Positions 19,144 through 27,848 are shown, counted from the first letter of the stretch. The stretch is 64,000 nt of DNA from Ruminimicrobiellum sp045223915 (GCA_045223915.1 JBGUZU010000037.1:62001-126000); one strand, 5' to 3'. Notes: generated from the letters alone by a model not told the origin. Made by a program: numbers and translations.

Positions 19144-19534
19144 TTTTCAATTTGTCTAATATACCATTAACAAACTTACTTGAATCTTTGTTTGAATATG
19201 CTTTTGAGATTTCAACCGCTTCATCTATTATAACACTGATGGGGGTTTTTGGCATGTAAAGGATTTCATAGGCTGCAAGTCTTATTATATTTCTGTCAAT
19301 AACGGTCATTCTTGATATTTCCCAGTTATCGGCATACTTTTCTATAAGAGAATCTATTTTCTTTTGATTTGCACAAACACCTTTAAAAATAGTAACGGAA
19401 AATTCTCTGTAAGGTATTTCTACCGGCAAATTTTCATCAAAGCACTCAAAAATAGACTTTTCATCCATAGAACAGTTGTCAAAAGCATATAACATTTGTA
19501 AAGTACATTCTCTGGATTGTCTTCTTGTTCCCAT
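19124..19534 (-). CDS. nusB: Transcription antitermination factor NusB
   Basis: A 136-residue all-helical protein with the NusB signature: RRQSRECTLQMLYAFD at the N-terminus and the conserved C-terminal half DRNIIRLAAYEILYM...PISVIIDEAVEISKAYS...KFVNGILDKL. NusB binds boxA RNA together with NusE (S10) and keeps RNA polymerase processive on rRNA operons. Length is typical. A ribosome-binding site (AAGGATC) and a good sigma-70-type promoter (19587-19615) lie upstream, so nusB is the first gene of a nusB-ligA unit. Confidence 0.95.
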   Translation of the reverse strand: MGTRRQSRECTLQMLYAFDNCSMDEKSIFECFDENLPVEIPYREFSVTIFKGVCANQKKIDSLIEKYADNWEISRMTVIDRNIIRLAAYEILYMPKTPISVIIDEAVEISKAYSNKDSSKFVNGILDKLKNERKTK

Positions 19535-19586
19535 AAAAAAGATCCTTGTATTTAATTTATACTTATTCCCATATAAACTAATGAAA

Positions 19587-19615
19587 ATTTTATAAAAAAT
19601 AACATTTTATGTCAA
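19587..19615 (-). promoter_or_regulatory. Putative sigma-70-type promoter for nusB-ligA
   Basis: Read on the minus strand, TTGACA (19615-19610) and TAAAAT (19592-19587) are separated by exactly 17 bases, about 52 bases before the nusB ATG. The -35 is a perfect consensus and the -10 has four of six matches. Strong by sequence, untested. Confidence 0.65.
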
Positions 19616-20208
19616 TATAAATATGGGAAAAAGATAAAAAATATCTGTTAATTTTATAATGTATCATAAAATATACATTAAACTCAAATTTAGCATAAAA
19701 TATGGGAAAAACCGGTTATTTTAGTATAAAAGATATAGAATTACCCCATTTTTTGCCAAAAAAAATTATTTTTAAGTACAAAAGTACCGGAAATAAGCAA
19801 ATATTGCCAAATTTCAGTATAAATATATAAATCTTAACAAATCATATAAAATCTTCTTTATTCACAAATTTCAAACAAAATCCAACCAAATATGTTTTAA
19901 TATAAAAGCACATGTGAATGCTATTGTATAAAAATTAAAACAAAATACAAATCATAGCAAAATTATTACTTATAATTATAAATAATTTAATCAATATTAA
20001 TATTTCACTTTAATGTTAGCAACATCTTTTTATATATATTCAACTTAACATAATATATCTTATCGGAACCAATAAAATATACAGAATTTAGCAAATTTTG
20101 GCAACTTTTTAAAAATTTTGACAATTTTTTGGCAAAAAAATTTTTTTCAAAAAAAAGCCTTTAAAGAAAATTTTTTATTTTTTTTAAAATTTAACCCTTG
20201 AAAAGTTT
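19616..20208. other. AT-rich non-coding spacer with TTGGCAA/TTGCCAA elements
   Basis: About 590 bases between the divergent nusB and ankyrin promoters hold no convincing gene, tRNA or rRNA. The stretch is extremely AT-rich. TTGCCAA occurs at 19753 and 19804 and its complement TTGGCAA at 20098 and 20129, giving a loosely mirrored arrangement. Two TATGGGAAAAA stretches lie near 19623 and 19699. One TTATTCACA at 19858-19866 matches a DnaA box, but it stands alone. A curved regulatory region is possible; no function can be assigned. Confidence 0.5.
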
Positions 20209-20237
20209 TTGACTACCAATTAAAATAATTATATAAT
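20209..20237 (+). promoter_or_regulatory. Sigma-70-type promoter for the ankyrin gene
   Basis: TTGACT (20209-20214) and a perfect TATAAT (20232-20237) are 17 bases apart. A good ribosome-binding site (AAAGGAGC) then precedes the ATG at 20271. This is the best promoter by consensus in the window. Confidence 0.75.
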
Positions 20238-20270
20238 TTTTAAAAATAAACTTTATATAAAGGAGCTTTA

Positions 20271-22007
20271 ATGAATATTTTTAAAAAGTTGTTTTTTTGT
20301 TTCCTGATATTATCCCTCAATTTGGTATTTTTATGTGATTTAAGAGCCGAAGATTTTGATGATGAAGATTTACTTGAAGAAGTAAGTATCGCAACAGATA
20401 TATTTTCAGCAGCAAAAAAAGGTGATGTTTATACAATAGAAGAGGCAATAAATAAAAAAGAAAGTATAAACCAGCAAGATTATTTAGGAAACACCCCCCT
20501 TATATACGCTTGTTCAAAAAGTAAAGTGGATGTAGTAAGACTATTATTAAAGAAAAAAGCCAATATAAAGACAGTTAACAAAGATGGTGTTTCTCCTTTA
20601 ATGGCCGCTTGTTATGCCGGAAGCGTTGATATAGTTAAATTACTATTAAAAGAAAAAATAGATGTAAATTTAAAAGATAAAACGGGATCCACAGCCTTGA
20701 TGTATGCAGCTATGAACGGTAATGCTGAAATCTTAACATTATTAACGGAAAAGAAAGCTAATCCTAATATAGCAAATAATATCGGTGCAACCCCCCTTAT
20801 GGTTGCGGTAAAAAACAGAAATATAGATGCCGTTAAGTTTCTTTTATCAAACGGAGCAAGTGTTAATATAGAAGACAGGAATAAAATTTCGGCTTTCTTC
20901 CTTGCAGCAAGGAACGGTGATACGGATATAATGAACTATTTGGTAATTGCAAAAGCAAATACTAACGATGCAAATATTAACGGTGTAACACCCTTTATTG
21001 CATGTGCGGCTTGCGGCAATCTTGAAGCAATAAAATATATGGTTGAAATGTTGAAAGTGGATATAAACTCAAAAGATAAACAAGGAAACAGTGCACTTAT
21101 GGCTTCAGTTGCATTTATGTATTCGGATGTAATTCAAAATGTTCTTACAGATTTAAAAGAATTAAGTGCTTTATCCGAATCAGAGTATTGCGATTATGTT
21201 CAAAATATGAAAGCAAACAGCAAAGAAATAATGGAATATTTGGTGGAAAACGGTGCTTATTTAAACAACGCAAATAATAAAGGTATAAATTCTTTTATGT
21301 TGGCAATAGAAGAAAATGATTTAGAGTCTGCAAATTATTTAGCGGAACAAGGTATAAATATAAACCAAACCGATACAAACGGTAACAATGCTTTGCTATT
21401 AGCCGCACAATCTTCAAATCTTAATGCTGTATCTTATCTTTTAGATTTAGGTATGGATATGAATATAGCAAACAACGAAGGTAAAACTCCGTTAATGTAT
21501 GCAATAGAAACAGGAAATTTCGATATGATAAATTTGTTTTTGGATAACAAGAAAACAAATATAAAAATATCGGATAACAACGGCAAAAGCGCATTAATGT
21601 ATGCATGTGAAAACGGATACATAAAGGTAATAACAGATTTGATAACCAAACATTCGGCGGATATAAACGATATTGATACAAAGGGAAATACACCGTTAGT
21701 ATATGCCGTAAGATCCGGAAATATTCCGGTTGTTAATATTTTAAATTCTTTGGGTGCAGACAAAGAAATTCAAAACAAACAAGGATATACGGCATTAGAC
21801 ATAGCAAAGACATATAAAGACGAAGAGCATGAAGAAATTGTAAAAATTTTAGACGGAACAAGAGCTGCGGAAGCCGCAGCGGCATTGGAAGCGGAAAAAG
21901 CAGCAAAAGAAGCCGAACTTGCAGCTAAGAAAAAAGCTGCTGCTGCCGCAAAGAAAAAAGCACAAGCTAAAAAATCTCCTGCTAAAAAAACAACTAAAAA
22001 GAAATAA
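20271..22007 (+). CDS. Secreted ankyrin-repeat protein with Ala/Lys-rich tail
   Basis: The 578-residue product starts with a signal peptide (KKLFFCFLILSLNLVFLCDLRA). A short acidic segment follows, then about 13-14 ankyrin repeats of about 33 residues spanning roughly residues 45-530, each with the G-x-TPL-x-A-A helix start (NTPLIYAC, STALMYAA, ATPLMVAV, KTPLMYAI and others). Ankyrin arrays bind proteins. The last 50 residues are almost only Ala, Lys and Glu (from RAAEAAAALEAEKAAKEAE to KKTTKKK), a basic helical tail that could contact nucleic acid, peptidoglycan or an acidic partner. It is single and monocistronic, with its own promoter and ribosome-binding site, and its 3' end faces miaA. 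Secreted ankyrin proteins are often seen in host-associated bacteria; a role as a host effector is only inference. Confidence 0.9.
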   Translation: MNIFKKLFFCFLILSLNLVFLCDLRAEDFDDEDLLEEVSIATDIFSAAKKGDVYTIEEAINKKESINQQDYLGNTPLIYACSKSKVDVVRLLLKKKANIKTVNKDGVSPLMAACYAGSVDIVKLLLKEKIDVNLKDKTGSTALMYAAMNGNAEILTLLTEKKANPNIANNIGATPLMVAVKNRNIDAVKFLLSNGASVNIEDRNKISAFFLAARNGDTDIMNYLVIAKANTNDANINGVTPFIACAACGNLEAIKYMVEMLKVDINSKDKQGNSALMASVAFMYSDVIQNVLTDLKELSALSESEYCDYVQNMKANSKEIMEYLVENGAYLNNANNKGINSFMLAIEENDLESANYLAEQGININQTDTNGNNALLLAAQSSNLNAVSYLLDLGMDMNIANNEGKTPLMYAIETGNFDMINLFLDNKKTNIKISDNNGKSALMYACENGYIKVITDLITKHSADINDIDTKGNTPLVYAVRSGNIPVVNILNSLGADKEIQNKQGYTALDIAKTYKDEEHEEIVKILDGTRAAEAAAALEAEKAAKEAELAAKKKAAAAAKKKAQAKKSPAKKTTKKK

Positions 22008-22020
22008 AAAAAACAGATTG

Positions 22021-22947
22021 TTATATTATTTTATTGACGATATCATGGACATTCATGTTATCGTCAATTTTTATCATATTTATGTCGGGTTGTTTTGTAA
22101 ACCAAGTAATTTGCCTTTTGGCATATTGTCTTGTATCTTGTGAAAAATTTTCGATTAACTCATCTTTTGATATTTCTTTATTAAAAAACTTTATTATATG
22201 TTTATATCCGACACCGGTAAGTCCGTAACAATCTTGTCTGTATCCCATATCCAAAACATTCTTTGTTTCTTCCAACATACCGGAATTAATCATTTTTTCA
22301 CATCTCTCATTTATTTTTTTGTATAAGTTTTCCCTATCTTTTAATAAAACAAAATGTTTAAAAATTTTTTTCTTTTCCGCTCTTTTACTGTTTTGTAACA
22401 AATACGTCATCGGTTTACCGGTAATTTTATATATTTCGTATGCTCTGATTATTCTCTGGGTATTTCCCTTGTTTTTTTTAGCACTTACGGGATCTATTTT
22501 TAACAGAAGTTCGTACACATAATCCAAACCTTTTTCCGATACAACATTCTCGATTTCTTGTCTTATTTCCTCATTTGCATCAGGCAAATCATCAAGCCCG
22601 TATAAAAAAGCTTTTATGTATAAACCTGTTCCCCCTACGATTATAGGAGTTTTGTTTTCCTTCAAAATAATATCTTCATATTTTTGAGCATCAATTTCGA
22701 AGTTTTTAGCCGTATATTTTTGATTTGGAGATATAAGATCCGTAAGATACTGATTTATCCCCTCTATTTGTCTTATATCGCCTTTAAGAGTACCTTCCTT
22801 ATTTGTTCCTATATCAAGATATTTATATACTTGCCTCGAATCTGCGGAAATTATCGAACCGTTCAGTTTTTTACACAACTCAACCGCAACAGCCGTTTTA
22901 CCGACTGCCGTAGGTCCGGAAATGATTATTATTTGATTTTTTTTCAT
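22021..22947 (-). CDS. miaA: tRNA dimethylallyltransferase MiaA
   Basis: A 308-residue enzyme that transfers a dimethylallyl group to N6 of adenosine 37 in tRNAs reading codons that begin with U. The P-loop GPTAVGKT is at residues 11-18, followed by ISADSRQVYKYLDIGT, VGGTGLYIKAFLYGL and the C-terminal DMGYRQDCYGLTGVGYK region typical of the family. Length is normal. It lies at the downstream end of the lpt gene cluster, 17 bases after lptB, probably on the same transcript, and converges with the ankyrin gene. Confidence 0.97.
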   Translation of the reverse strand: MKKNQIIIISGPTAVGKTAVAVELCKKLNGSIISADSRQVYKYLDIGTNKEGTLKGDIRQIEGINQYLTDLISPNQKYTAKNFEIDAQKYEDIILKENKTPIIVGGTGLYIKAFLYGLDDLPDANEEIRQEIENVVSEKGLDYVYELLLKIDPVSAKKNKGNTQRIIRAYEIYKITGKPMTYLLQNSKRAEKKKIFKHFVLLKDRENLYKKINERCEKMINSGMLEETKNVLDMGYRQDCYGLTGVGYKHIIKFFNKEISKDELIENFSQDTRQYAKRQITWFTKQPDINMIKIDDNMNVHDIVNKII

Positions 22948-22964
22948 TTTGATTATAAGGAAAA

Positions 22965-23684
22965 CTACATTTTAAAATTATCGCCGAGATAAACTTTTCT
23001 TGCTTCTTCGCTGTTTATCAAATCGTTTGCACTGCCTTCAATAAGGATTTGTCCCTGACAAACAATATAAGCTCTATCGATAATTTCAAGAGTTTCTCTA
23101 ACATTGTGGTCGGTTATAAGTATTCCCAAGCCCCTGCCTTTGAGTTTGTAAATAATTTTTTGAATATCGGCAACAGTTATAGGATCTATACCTACAAACG
23201 GTTCATCCAACAATAAAAACTTAGGTTCATTAACCAGAGCTCTTGCTATTTCACATCTTCTCTTTTCTCCGCCTGAAAGGGTAGTACTCAATTGCTTTCT
23301 AAGTCTTGTTAAGCCGAAATCTTCAAGCAAAGAATCAACTTTTTCTTTTCTTTGTTTTTTTGAGATAGGCAACATTTGTGCTATTGCCATCAAATTGTCT
23401 TCTACCGTCAATCCCCTGAATATTGAGGATTCCTGAGGCAAATAACCTATACCGGCTCTTGCTCTCTCATACATCGGAGCTTTTGTTATATCTTTTTTAT
23501 CCAAATAAACATTTCCGTCATAAGGTTCTATGAGCCCTACGGTCATATAAAAAGTTGTTGTTTTGCCTGCACCGTTGGGGCCTAAAAGTCCTACTATTTC
23601 TCCTTGAGCAACTTTTATACTGATAGAGTTTACAACCATTCTGTGTTTATATTTTTTATATAAAGATTGTGCCGAAAGTATCAT
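22965..23684 (-). CDS. lptB: LPS export ABC transporter ATP-binding protein LptB
   Basis: A 239-residue ABC ATPase that powers lipopolysaccharide extraction from the inner membrane together with LptF/LptG. Walker A GPNGAGKT is at 35-42, the Q-loop lies in GYLPQESSIFRGLTVEDNL, the signature is LSGGEKRR, and Walker B is FLLLDEPFVGIDP followed by the switch histidine in ITDHNVRETL. The LptB-specific stretch (GIGYLPQE.SIFR) separates it from amino-acid transporters. The start overlaps lptA by 4 bases, indicating translational coupling. LptF/G are not in the window. Confidence 0.95.
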   Translation of the reverse strand: MILSAQSLYKKYKHRMVVNSISIKVAQGEIVGLLGPNGAGKTTTFYMTVGLIEPYDGNVYLDKKDITKAPMYERARAGIGYLPQESSIFRGLTVEDNLMAIAQMLPISKKQRKEKVDSLLEDFGLTRLRKQLSTTLSGGEKRRCEIARALVNEPKFLLLDEPFVGIDPITVADIQKIIYKLKGRGLGILITDHNVRETLEIIDRAYIVCQGQILIEGSANDLINSEEARKVYLGDNFKM

Positions 23685-24370
23685 TGTTTTACCTCTAAAT
23701 TATCCAAACTTTCAAAAATAATTTTTCCTTCAACATTTTTACTCATTTTAACAGTTTTTTTATCATAGAGTAAAGATATTTCATCGGCTTTAAATTCAGC
23801 TTTTTTATCTTCCTGCCACACATTTACCTGTGGTTTATTTTTATCTTTTTCCATGTATAAAGAATTATCTTCTTTTTTCAATAATGCATTATCTGCCGTT
23901 ATTGTTCCCGAAGAAGATATTATTTTCACATTATCTACAGCTTTTACCGATTCAAAATTATCGTTCAAATAGAGTTTATCCATATAAAGATAAATCGTAT
24001 CGGTAGAGTTTTTAAGTTCATATTCTACAATAGGGTTATTTCCCCACATCATTCCGTTTAACAATTTAGTATTATACTTTGCATTTTCTGCTTTTGCTTT
24101 TATAATACTTCCGTCTTCGTTTGTAACCAAAAACTTCACATTCCCCTTTGCATCTACATCATCCGTCAATCTGTAATATGTCATTTCGTTTGATGTTATA
24201 TTGTAATTGCCTCTTTTAACATTTGCATGTCCTTTAAAGTAAGCAATTGTACCCTTATCTTTTATTATCATTTTATCGCCGACAATTTCCGTTTTTTGTT
24301 TTTGCTCTGCCGCATAAACAAAAGAAAAAGAAAACAAAAATATCATAATAAAGAATATATTTTTAATCAA
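23681..24370 (-). CDS. lptA: LptA/OstA-like periplasmic LPS transport protein
   Basis: A 229-residue protein with a signal peptide (FFIMIFLFSFSFVYA) and the beta-jellyroll pattern of the OstA/LptA family: repeated strands such as GDKMIIKDKGTIAYFKGHANVKRGNYNITSNEM and VKIISSSGTITADNALLKKED. LptA forms the periplasmic bridge carrying LPS from LptC to LptD. It is somewhat longer than E. coli LptA. Its position between lptC and lptB, with overlaps at both ends (8 and 4 bases), supports the call more strongly than sequence alone. Confidence 0.85.
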   Translation of the reverse strand: MIKNIFFIMIFLFSFSFVYAAEQKQKTEIVGDKMIIKDKGTIAYFKGHANVKRGNYNITSNEMTYYRLTDDVDAKGNVKFLVTNEDGSIIKAKAENAKYNTKLLNGMMWGNNPIVEYELKNSTDTIYLYMDKLYLNDNFESVKAVDNVKIISSSGTITADNALLKKEDNSLYMEKDKNKPQVNVWQEDKKAEFKADEISLLYDKKTVKMSKNVEGKIIFESLDNLEVKQ

Positions 24371-24899
24371 TTATAATCCTTTGTTTTTTTATAACAATAT
24401 TTTTTAAGTCGGTGTCGGATTCGAACCCCTTACCGTAAACAACATCATTACCTTTGGTAATTTTTATATCACTGTCGGAATATATCAACTGTTTGGTTGC
24501 ATCATAAGAAACATCTCTTGTTTGAAGATATTCGTTATCTACCGTTTCAACAGTACATTTTCCGAAAGCTTTTACACTGTTGTTTTCCATATTTATTTCA
24601 CCTGATTCCGCAATAAGTATTGATCTGTATTTACCATCCTCATAAAATTTAACTTTAGGTAAACTTAACTTCGCTATTTTTTTATCTTCGTCTATTACTG
24701 CGGATTCAGCTTCAAGAATTGTTTTTATATTACCGTCTTTTGTTTCGGTAATAACAAATTTTTCTATGGTTTGTTCCGTTGTAGGAGGTGTTTCCTCTAT
24801 TGTATTTTCTTCCTCAACACAAGAAGAAAAAACAAAAGAAAACATCAAACATAATGATAAGAACAAAATTTTACTTTTGTTTAGTTTTCCATCTTTCAT
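24363..24899 (-). CDS. lptC: LptC-like LPS export lipoprotein
   Basis: A 178-residue protein with a lipobox-like FSSC at C27 after a hydrophobic segment, suggesting a lipoprotein; classical LptC is instead anchored by an N-terminal helix. The body is of the LptC/OstA type: IEKFVITETKDGNIKTILEAESAVIDED, LPKVKFYEDGKYRSILIAESGEINMENNSVKAFGKCTVET. It would connect LptBFG with LptA in the periplasm. The start overlaps the acyltransferase gene by 29 bases. Gene order with lptA and lptB makes the assignment solid. Confidence 0.85.
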   Translation of the reverse strand: MKDGKLNKSKILFLSLCLMFSFVFSSCVEEENTIEETPPTTEQTIEKFVITETKDGNIKTILEAESAVIDEDKKIAKLSLPKVKFYEDGKYRSILIAESGEINMENNSVKAFGKCTVETVDNEYLQTRDVSYDATKQLIYSDSDIKITKGNDVVYGKGFESDTDLKNIVIKKQRIIID

Positions 24900-25770
24900 G
24901 AAACCATACCCACTGTTCAGGATTTTCCTTTATAAAATCTTCAAGACATTTCGTAAGCTTTGCCGTAAAATTTTTTACATCCGTATCAAAATCTCCTGTA
25001 GTTTCCGGAGGAATTATTTCATCACTTATTACATATTTATGTTTACCGTTCGGCAACCTTTTATCTACAGCCAAAACAACAGGTGTTCCCACTTTTAATG
25101 CTATCGATGCAAGTCCTAAAGGTGTTGATGCCGGTCTTCCGAAGAAATCAACAAAGACACTTTGAACGGAAGTATCTTGATCTATCAACATTGCAATTAT
25201 TTCATTATTTCTTAAAGCTTTAAGCATCTTTCTTGCCGAAGAAAGTTCGGATCTTAAAATAACTTTAACATTCTTCATGTTTCTGTACTTAACAAGCATA
25301 TCGTTCAATTCTTCAATATAAATTTTTCTTGCAATAACATTTAGAGGATAATGTTTCGCCACGCCTGCAGCAAGCATTTCCCAATTACCGATATGTCCGC
25401 TTAATGCTAAAATTCCTTTTTTTCTTTCGAGAAGCCTGTTAAAAATATCCTTTTGTTCCTGCTCCATTGCCGCAACAGAATCAAAAAATTTGTCACTCAT
25501 TTTGGGAAAATTTAACAACTCGAAAAAATTCTTTGCTTCATACTTAAAAATCGTTTTAATTATTTTCGTTATTTCTTCCTGCGATTTTTCCGGGAAACAC
25601 ATCGTTAAATGTTTTCTTGCTTTTTTCCGTGCATCACCTACAACATAATATGCAAGACAACCCAAAAAGTTTGACAAGAAACCTACGGTAAATTTATAGG
25701 GTAAAATCAAAACTATTTTTGAAAACAACCAAGCTGCATAAAAATAACATTTTCTTATATATTTTTTCAT
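24871..25770 (-). CDS. LpxL/HtrB-family lipid A acyltransferase
   Basis: A 299-residue membrane-associated acyltransferase of the LpxL/LpxM family, which adds secondary acyl chains to Kdo-lipid A. The catalytic HX4E motif is at H126-E131 in LSGHIGNWE. Other family features are an N-terminal hydrophobic anchor near residues 10-45, GDARKKARKHLTMCFPE, ALRNNEIIAMLIDQD and GRPASTPLGLASIALKVGTPVV. The C-terminus (EQWVWFHERWKTK) is typical. The neighbourhood of kdsC and kdsA (Kdo supply) and lptCAB (export) fits this role. Which acyl position it modifies cannot be told. Confidence 0.92.
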   Translation of the reverse strand: MKKYIRKCYFYAAWLFSKIVLILPYKFTVGFLSNFLGCLAYYVVGDARKKARKHLTMCFPEKSQEEITKIIKTIFKYEAKNFFELLNFPKMSDKFFDSVAAMEQEQKDIFNRLLERKKGILALSGHIGNWEMLAAGVAKHYPLNVIARKIYIEELNDMLVKYRNMKNVKVILRSELSSARKMLKALRNNEIIAMLIDQDTSVQSVFVDFFGRPASTPLGLASIALKVGTPVVLAVDKRLPNGKHKYVISDEIIPPETTGDFDTDVKNFTAKLTKCLEDFIKENPEQWVWFHERWKTKQK

Positions 25771-25772
25771 GA

Positions 25773-26306
25773 CTATTTACTTATTATTTCATCCCATTTT
25801 TTATTTGCTTTCAGCAAAATCTCACAAACTTCCCTAAACACACCTTTTCCGCCATCATACTGCGAAATAAGTTTTGAAACTTTTTTTGCCTCTATGACCG
25901 CATCTTTCGGACAAACAGATAATCCGGCTTTTCTCAACACACACAAATCTATAATATCATCACCTATATACGCAATCTCGGATATTCCTATAGACATTTT
26001 ATTCGCAATCGCATTAAGAGATTTTAACTTGTCTTTACATTCTTGAACTAAAAAATCCACTTTTTGTTCTTTAGCCCTTATCTCAACTTGTTTCGATTTT
26101 CTTCCCGTAATCCAAGCAACTTTAACATTCGGCAAATATTCCTTTAGCAAATGCATTCCTAATCTGTCTTTAACATTCCATATCTTTATTTCTTCACCGT
26201 TTTCAAGTAAAATAATTTCTCCTGCCGTCATAACCCCGTCGATATCTGTAGCAATCAATTTTATTTTTGAAGCAGCAGTTAGTATTTGTTTTGTATATTT
26301 TTTCAT
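25773..26306 (-). CDS. kdsC: 3-deoxy-D-manno-octulosonate-8-phosphate phosphatase KdsC
   Basis: A 177-residue HAD phosphatase without a cap domain. It has the nucleophile motif ATDIDGVMTAG (D21, D23), the ITGRKS motif (VAWITGRKSKQVEIRAKE), and the final acidic motif IGDDIIDLCVLRKAGLSVCPKDA. It removes phosphate from Kdo-8-P to give Kdo for the LPS inner core. Length is typical. It lies 3 bases upstream of the lpxL-like gene and downstream of the small membrane protein and kdsA. Confidence 0.95.
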   Translation of the reverse strand: MKKYTKQILTAASKIKLIATDIDGVMTAGEIILLENGEEIKIWNVKDRLGMHLLKEYLPNVKVAWITGRKSKQVEIRAKEQKVDFLVQECKDKLKSLNAIANKMSIGISEIAYIGDDIIDLCVLRKAGLSVCPKDAVIEAKKVSKLISQYDGGKGVFREVCEILLKANKKWDEIISK

Positions 26307-26322
26307 TTTACTCTTTCCGTTA

Positions 26323-26550
26323 TTATTTATTTAAATTATTATTTTCCGCCGTAGCGATTTCCGTTTGTTGAGGTGTTTTAACCAACCATGGAGTAATTTC
26401 TGCGGGAATATCTCTCATGTAAGGTTTTAACAAGATATTTAAAGAAAAAAACGATACTATAAGAAAAACCATTATTATAAAAAAAGACTTACATAACCAC
26501 GTAAATGTAGGCATCCAAGTTTCTTGTCCTTTAATGTCTTTATCTGCCAT
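26323..26550 (-). CDS. Small single-pass membrane protein in the kds operon
   Basis: A 75-residue protein with one strong membrane segment (about 20-42, FFIIMVFLIVSFFSLNILL), an N-terminal hydrophilic head and a Pro/Thr/Glu-rich C-terminal tail. I do not recognise a family. The gene looks real: its ATG follows the kdsA stop by one base, with an AAAGGA ribosome-binding site inside the end of kdsA, and kdsC starts just downstream. The arrangement suggests translational coupling and a role in Kdo/LPS synthesis at the membrane, but this is inference from context only. Confidence 0.7.
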   Translation of the reverse strand: MADKDIKGQETWMPTFTWLCKSFFIIMVFLIVSFFSLNILLKPYMRDIPAEITPWLVKTPQQTEIATAENNNLNK

Positions 26551-26551
26551 A

Positions 26552-27388
26552 TTAAAATTCCTTTACCAAATTATCTATTTTTTTTGTTTGATTTAAAATA
26601 GATTTAAACATTTTTAAATCTACGGAATTAGCACCATCGGAAAGAGCTTTATCGGGATTTTGATGAGTTTCTATAAACAAAGCGGAAACTCCTACAGCAC
26701 AAGCAGCTTTCGCAAGCGGTAACACAAACTGTCTGTCACCTCCGCTAGAAGTACCAAGACCTCCCGGTTTTTGAACGCTATGTGTAGCATCAAAAATTAC
26801 CGGATAACCGAACTGTTTCATTATCTCTATCGATCTGTAATCAACAACGAGATTTCTGTATCCGAAACTTGCTCCTCTTTCCGTAAGAGAAATTTTATTA
26901 TTAAACTTTGATATTTTGTTTATAACTTGAACCATATCTTCAGGTGCAAGAAACTGTCCTTTTTTCACATTTACGGGCAACCCTGTTTTTGCACACTCTA
27001 CGACCAAATCGGTTTGTCTGCACAAGAATGCAGGGATTTGTATGACATCTACAACCCGTGCAACCTTTTCGACGTCATGTGTGCAATGAACATCGGTAAG
27101 AACAGGAACATTAAATTCTTTTTTAACTTCGGCCAATATTTTCAGTCCGTCATCTATTCCCGGTCCTCTGAAAGAATTAAGAGAAGATCTGTTTGCTTTA
27201 TCATAAGAAGCTTTAAATACAAAATTTATCTTCTCTTTTAAACAAATATCTTTTAATTTTTTTGCCAAATCGAAAACTTGTTTTCTGCTTTCGATAACAC
27301 ACGGCCCGGCAATAACCGATAACGGCAAATTATTAGCCAATGAAATTTTATTTGTAATGTTTATTTTTTTAAATTTATTCATTTTCAT
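26552..27388 (-). CDS. kdsA: 3-deoxy-8-phosphooctulonate synthase KdsA
   Basis: A 278-residue aldolase-type enzyme that condenses PEP with arabinose-5-phosphate to form Kdo-8-phosphate. Motifs include VIAGPCVIES near 25-34, FKASYDKANRSSLNSFRGPG, VLTDVHCTHD, FLCRQTDLV, KKGQFLAPEDM, and DATHSVQKPG...SGGDRQFV. Length is typical. It is the first gene of the Kdo/lipid A/Lpt block. A second ATG two codons in is an equally good start. Confidence 0.97.
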   Translation of the reverse strand: MKMNKFKKINITNKISLANNLPLSVIAGPCVIESRKQVFDLAKKLKDICLKEKINFVFKASYDKANRSSLNSFRGPGIDDGLKILAEVKKEFNVPVLTDVHCTHDVEKVARVVDVIQIPAFLCRQTDLVVECAKTGLPVNVKKGQFLAPEDMVQVINKISKFNNKISLTERGASFGYRNLVVDYRSIEIMKQFGYPVIFDATHSVQKPGGLGTSSGGDRQFVLPLAKAACAVGVSALFIETHQNPDKALSDGANSVDLKMFKSILNQTKKIDNLVKEF

Positions 27389-27428
27389 ATTATACCAATT
27401 ATGCTATAAATTTAGCAATAAAAAAAAC

Positions 27429-27848
27429 TTATTCACCGATAATTTTTATCAAAACTCTTTTTCTTCTTTGTCCGTCAAACTCTCCGTAAAAAATTTGTTC
27501 CCACGGACCGAAATCAAGTTCTCCGTTTGTTATCGCAACAACAGTTTCTCTTCCCATAACTTGTCTTTTTAAATGAGAATCGGCATTATCTTCACCGGTA
27601 TCATTATGTCTGTAAGAATTTACAGGTTCATGCGGAGCAAGTTTTTCCAACCATTTTCTAAAGTCATTATGCAAGCCGTACTCATTATCATTTATAAAAA
27701 CGCTTGCCGTAATATGCATTGCATTTACCAAGCATAATCCTTCTTTTATTCCGCTTTCATCTATTGCCTGCTGAACATCATCGGTAATATTAATAAAGTC
27801 TATTCTGTTTTTTGTATTAAAGAAAAGTTCTTTTCTAAAGGTTTTCAT
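27429..27848 (-). CDS. YjbQ family protein (UPF0047)
   Basis: A 139-residue YjbQ-family protein. Seen: the conserved block GLCLVNAMHITASVFINDNEYGLHNDFRKWLEKLAP, then YRHNDTGEDNADSHLKRQVMGRETVVAITNGELDFGPWEQIFYGEFDGQRRKR. The His/Asp/Asn residues of this block are those of the family active site. Some members have weak thiamin-phosphate synthase activity in vitro, and the physiological reaction is uncertain. A strong ribosome-binding site (AAGGAGGG) precedes the ATG. It sits 12 bases downstream of the nitroreductase gene on the same strand. Confidence 0.92.
   Translation of the reverse strand: MKTFRKELFFNTKNRIDFINITDDVQQAIDESGIKEGLCLVNAMHITASVFINDNEYGLHNDFRKWLEKLAPHEPVNSYRHNDTGEDNADSHLKRQVMGRETVVAITNGELDFGPWEQIFYGEFDGQRRKRVLIKIIGE

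Noticed and set aside
19858..19866. DnaA-box-like TTATTCACA in the AT-rich spacer
   Set aside because: A single box in AT-rich DNA is expected by chance; no dnaA, dnaN or cluster of boxes is nearby, so no replication origin is claimed.
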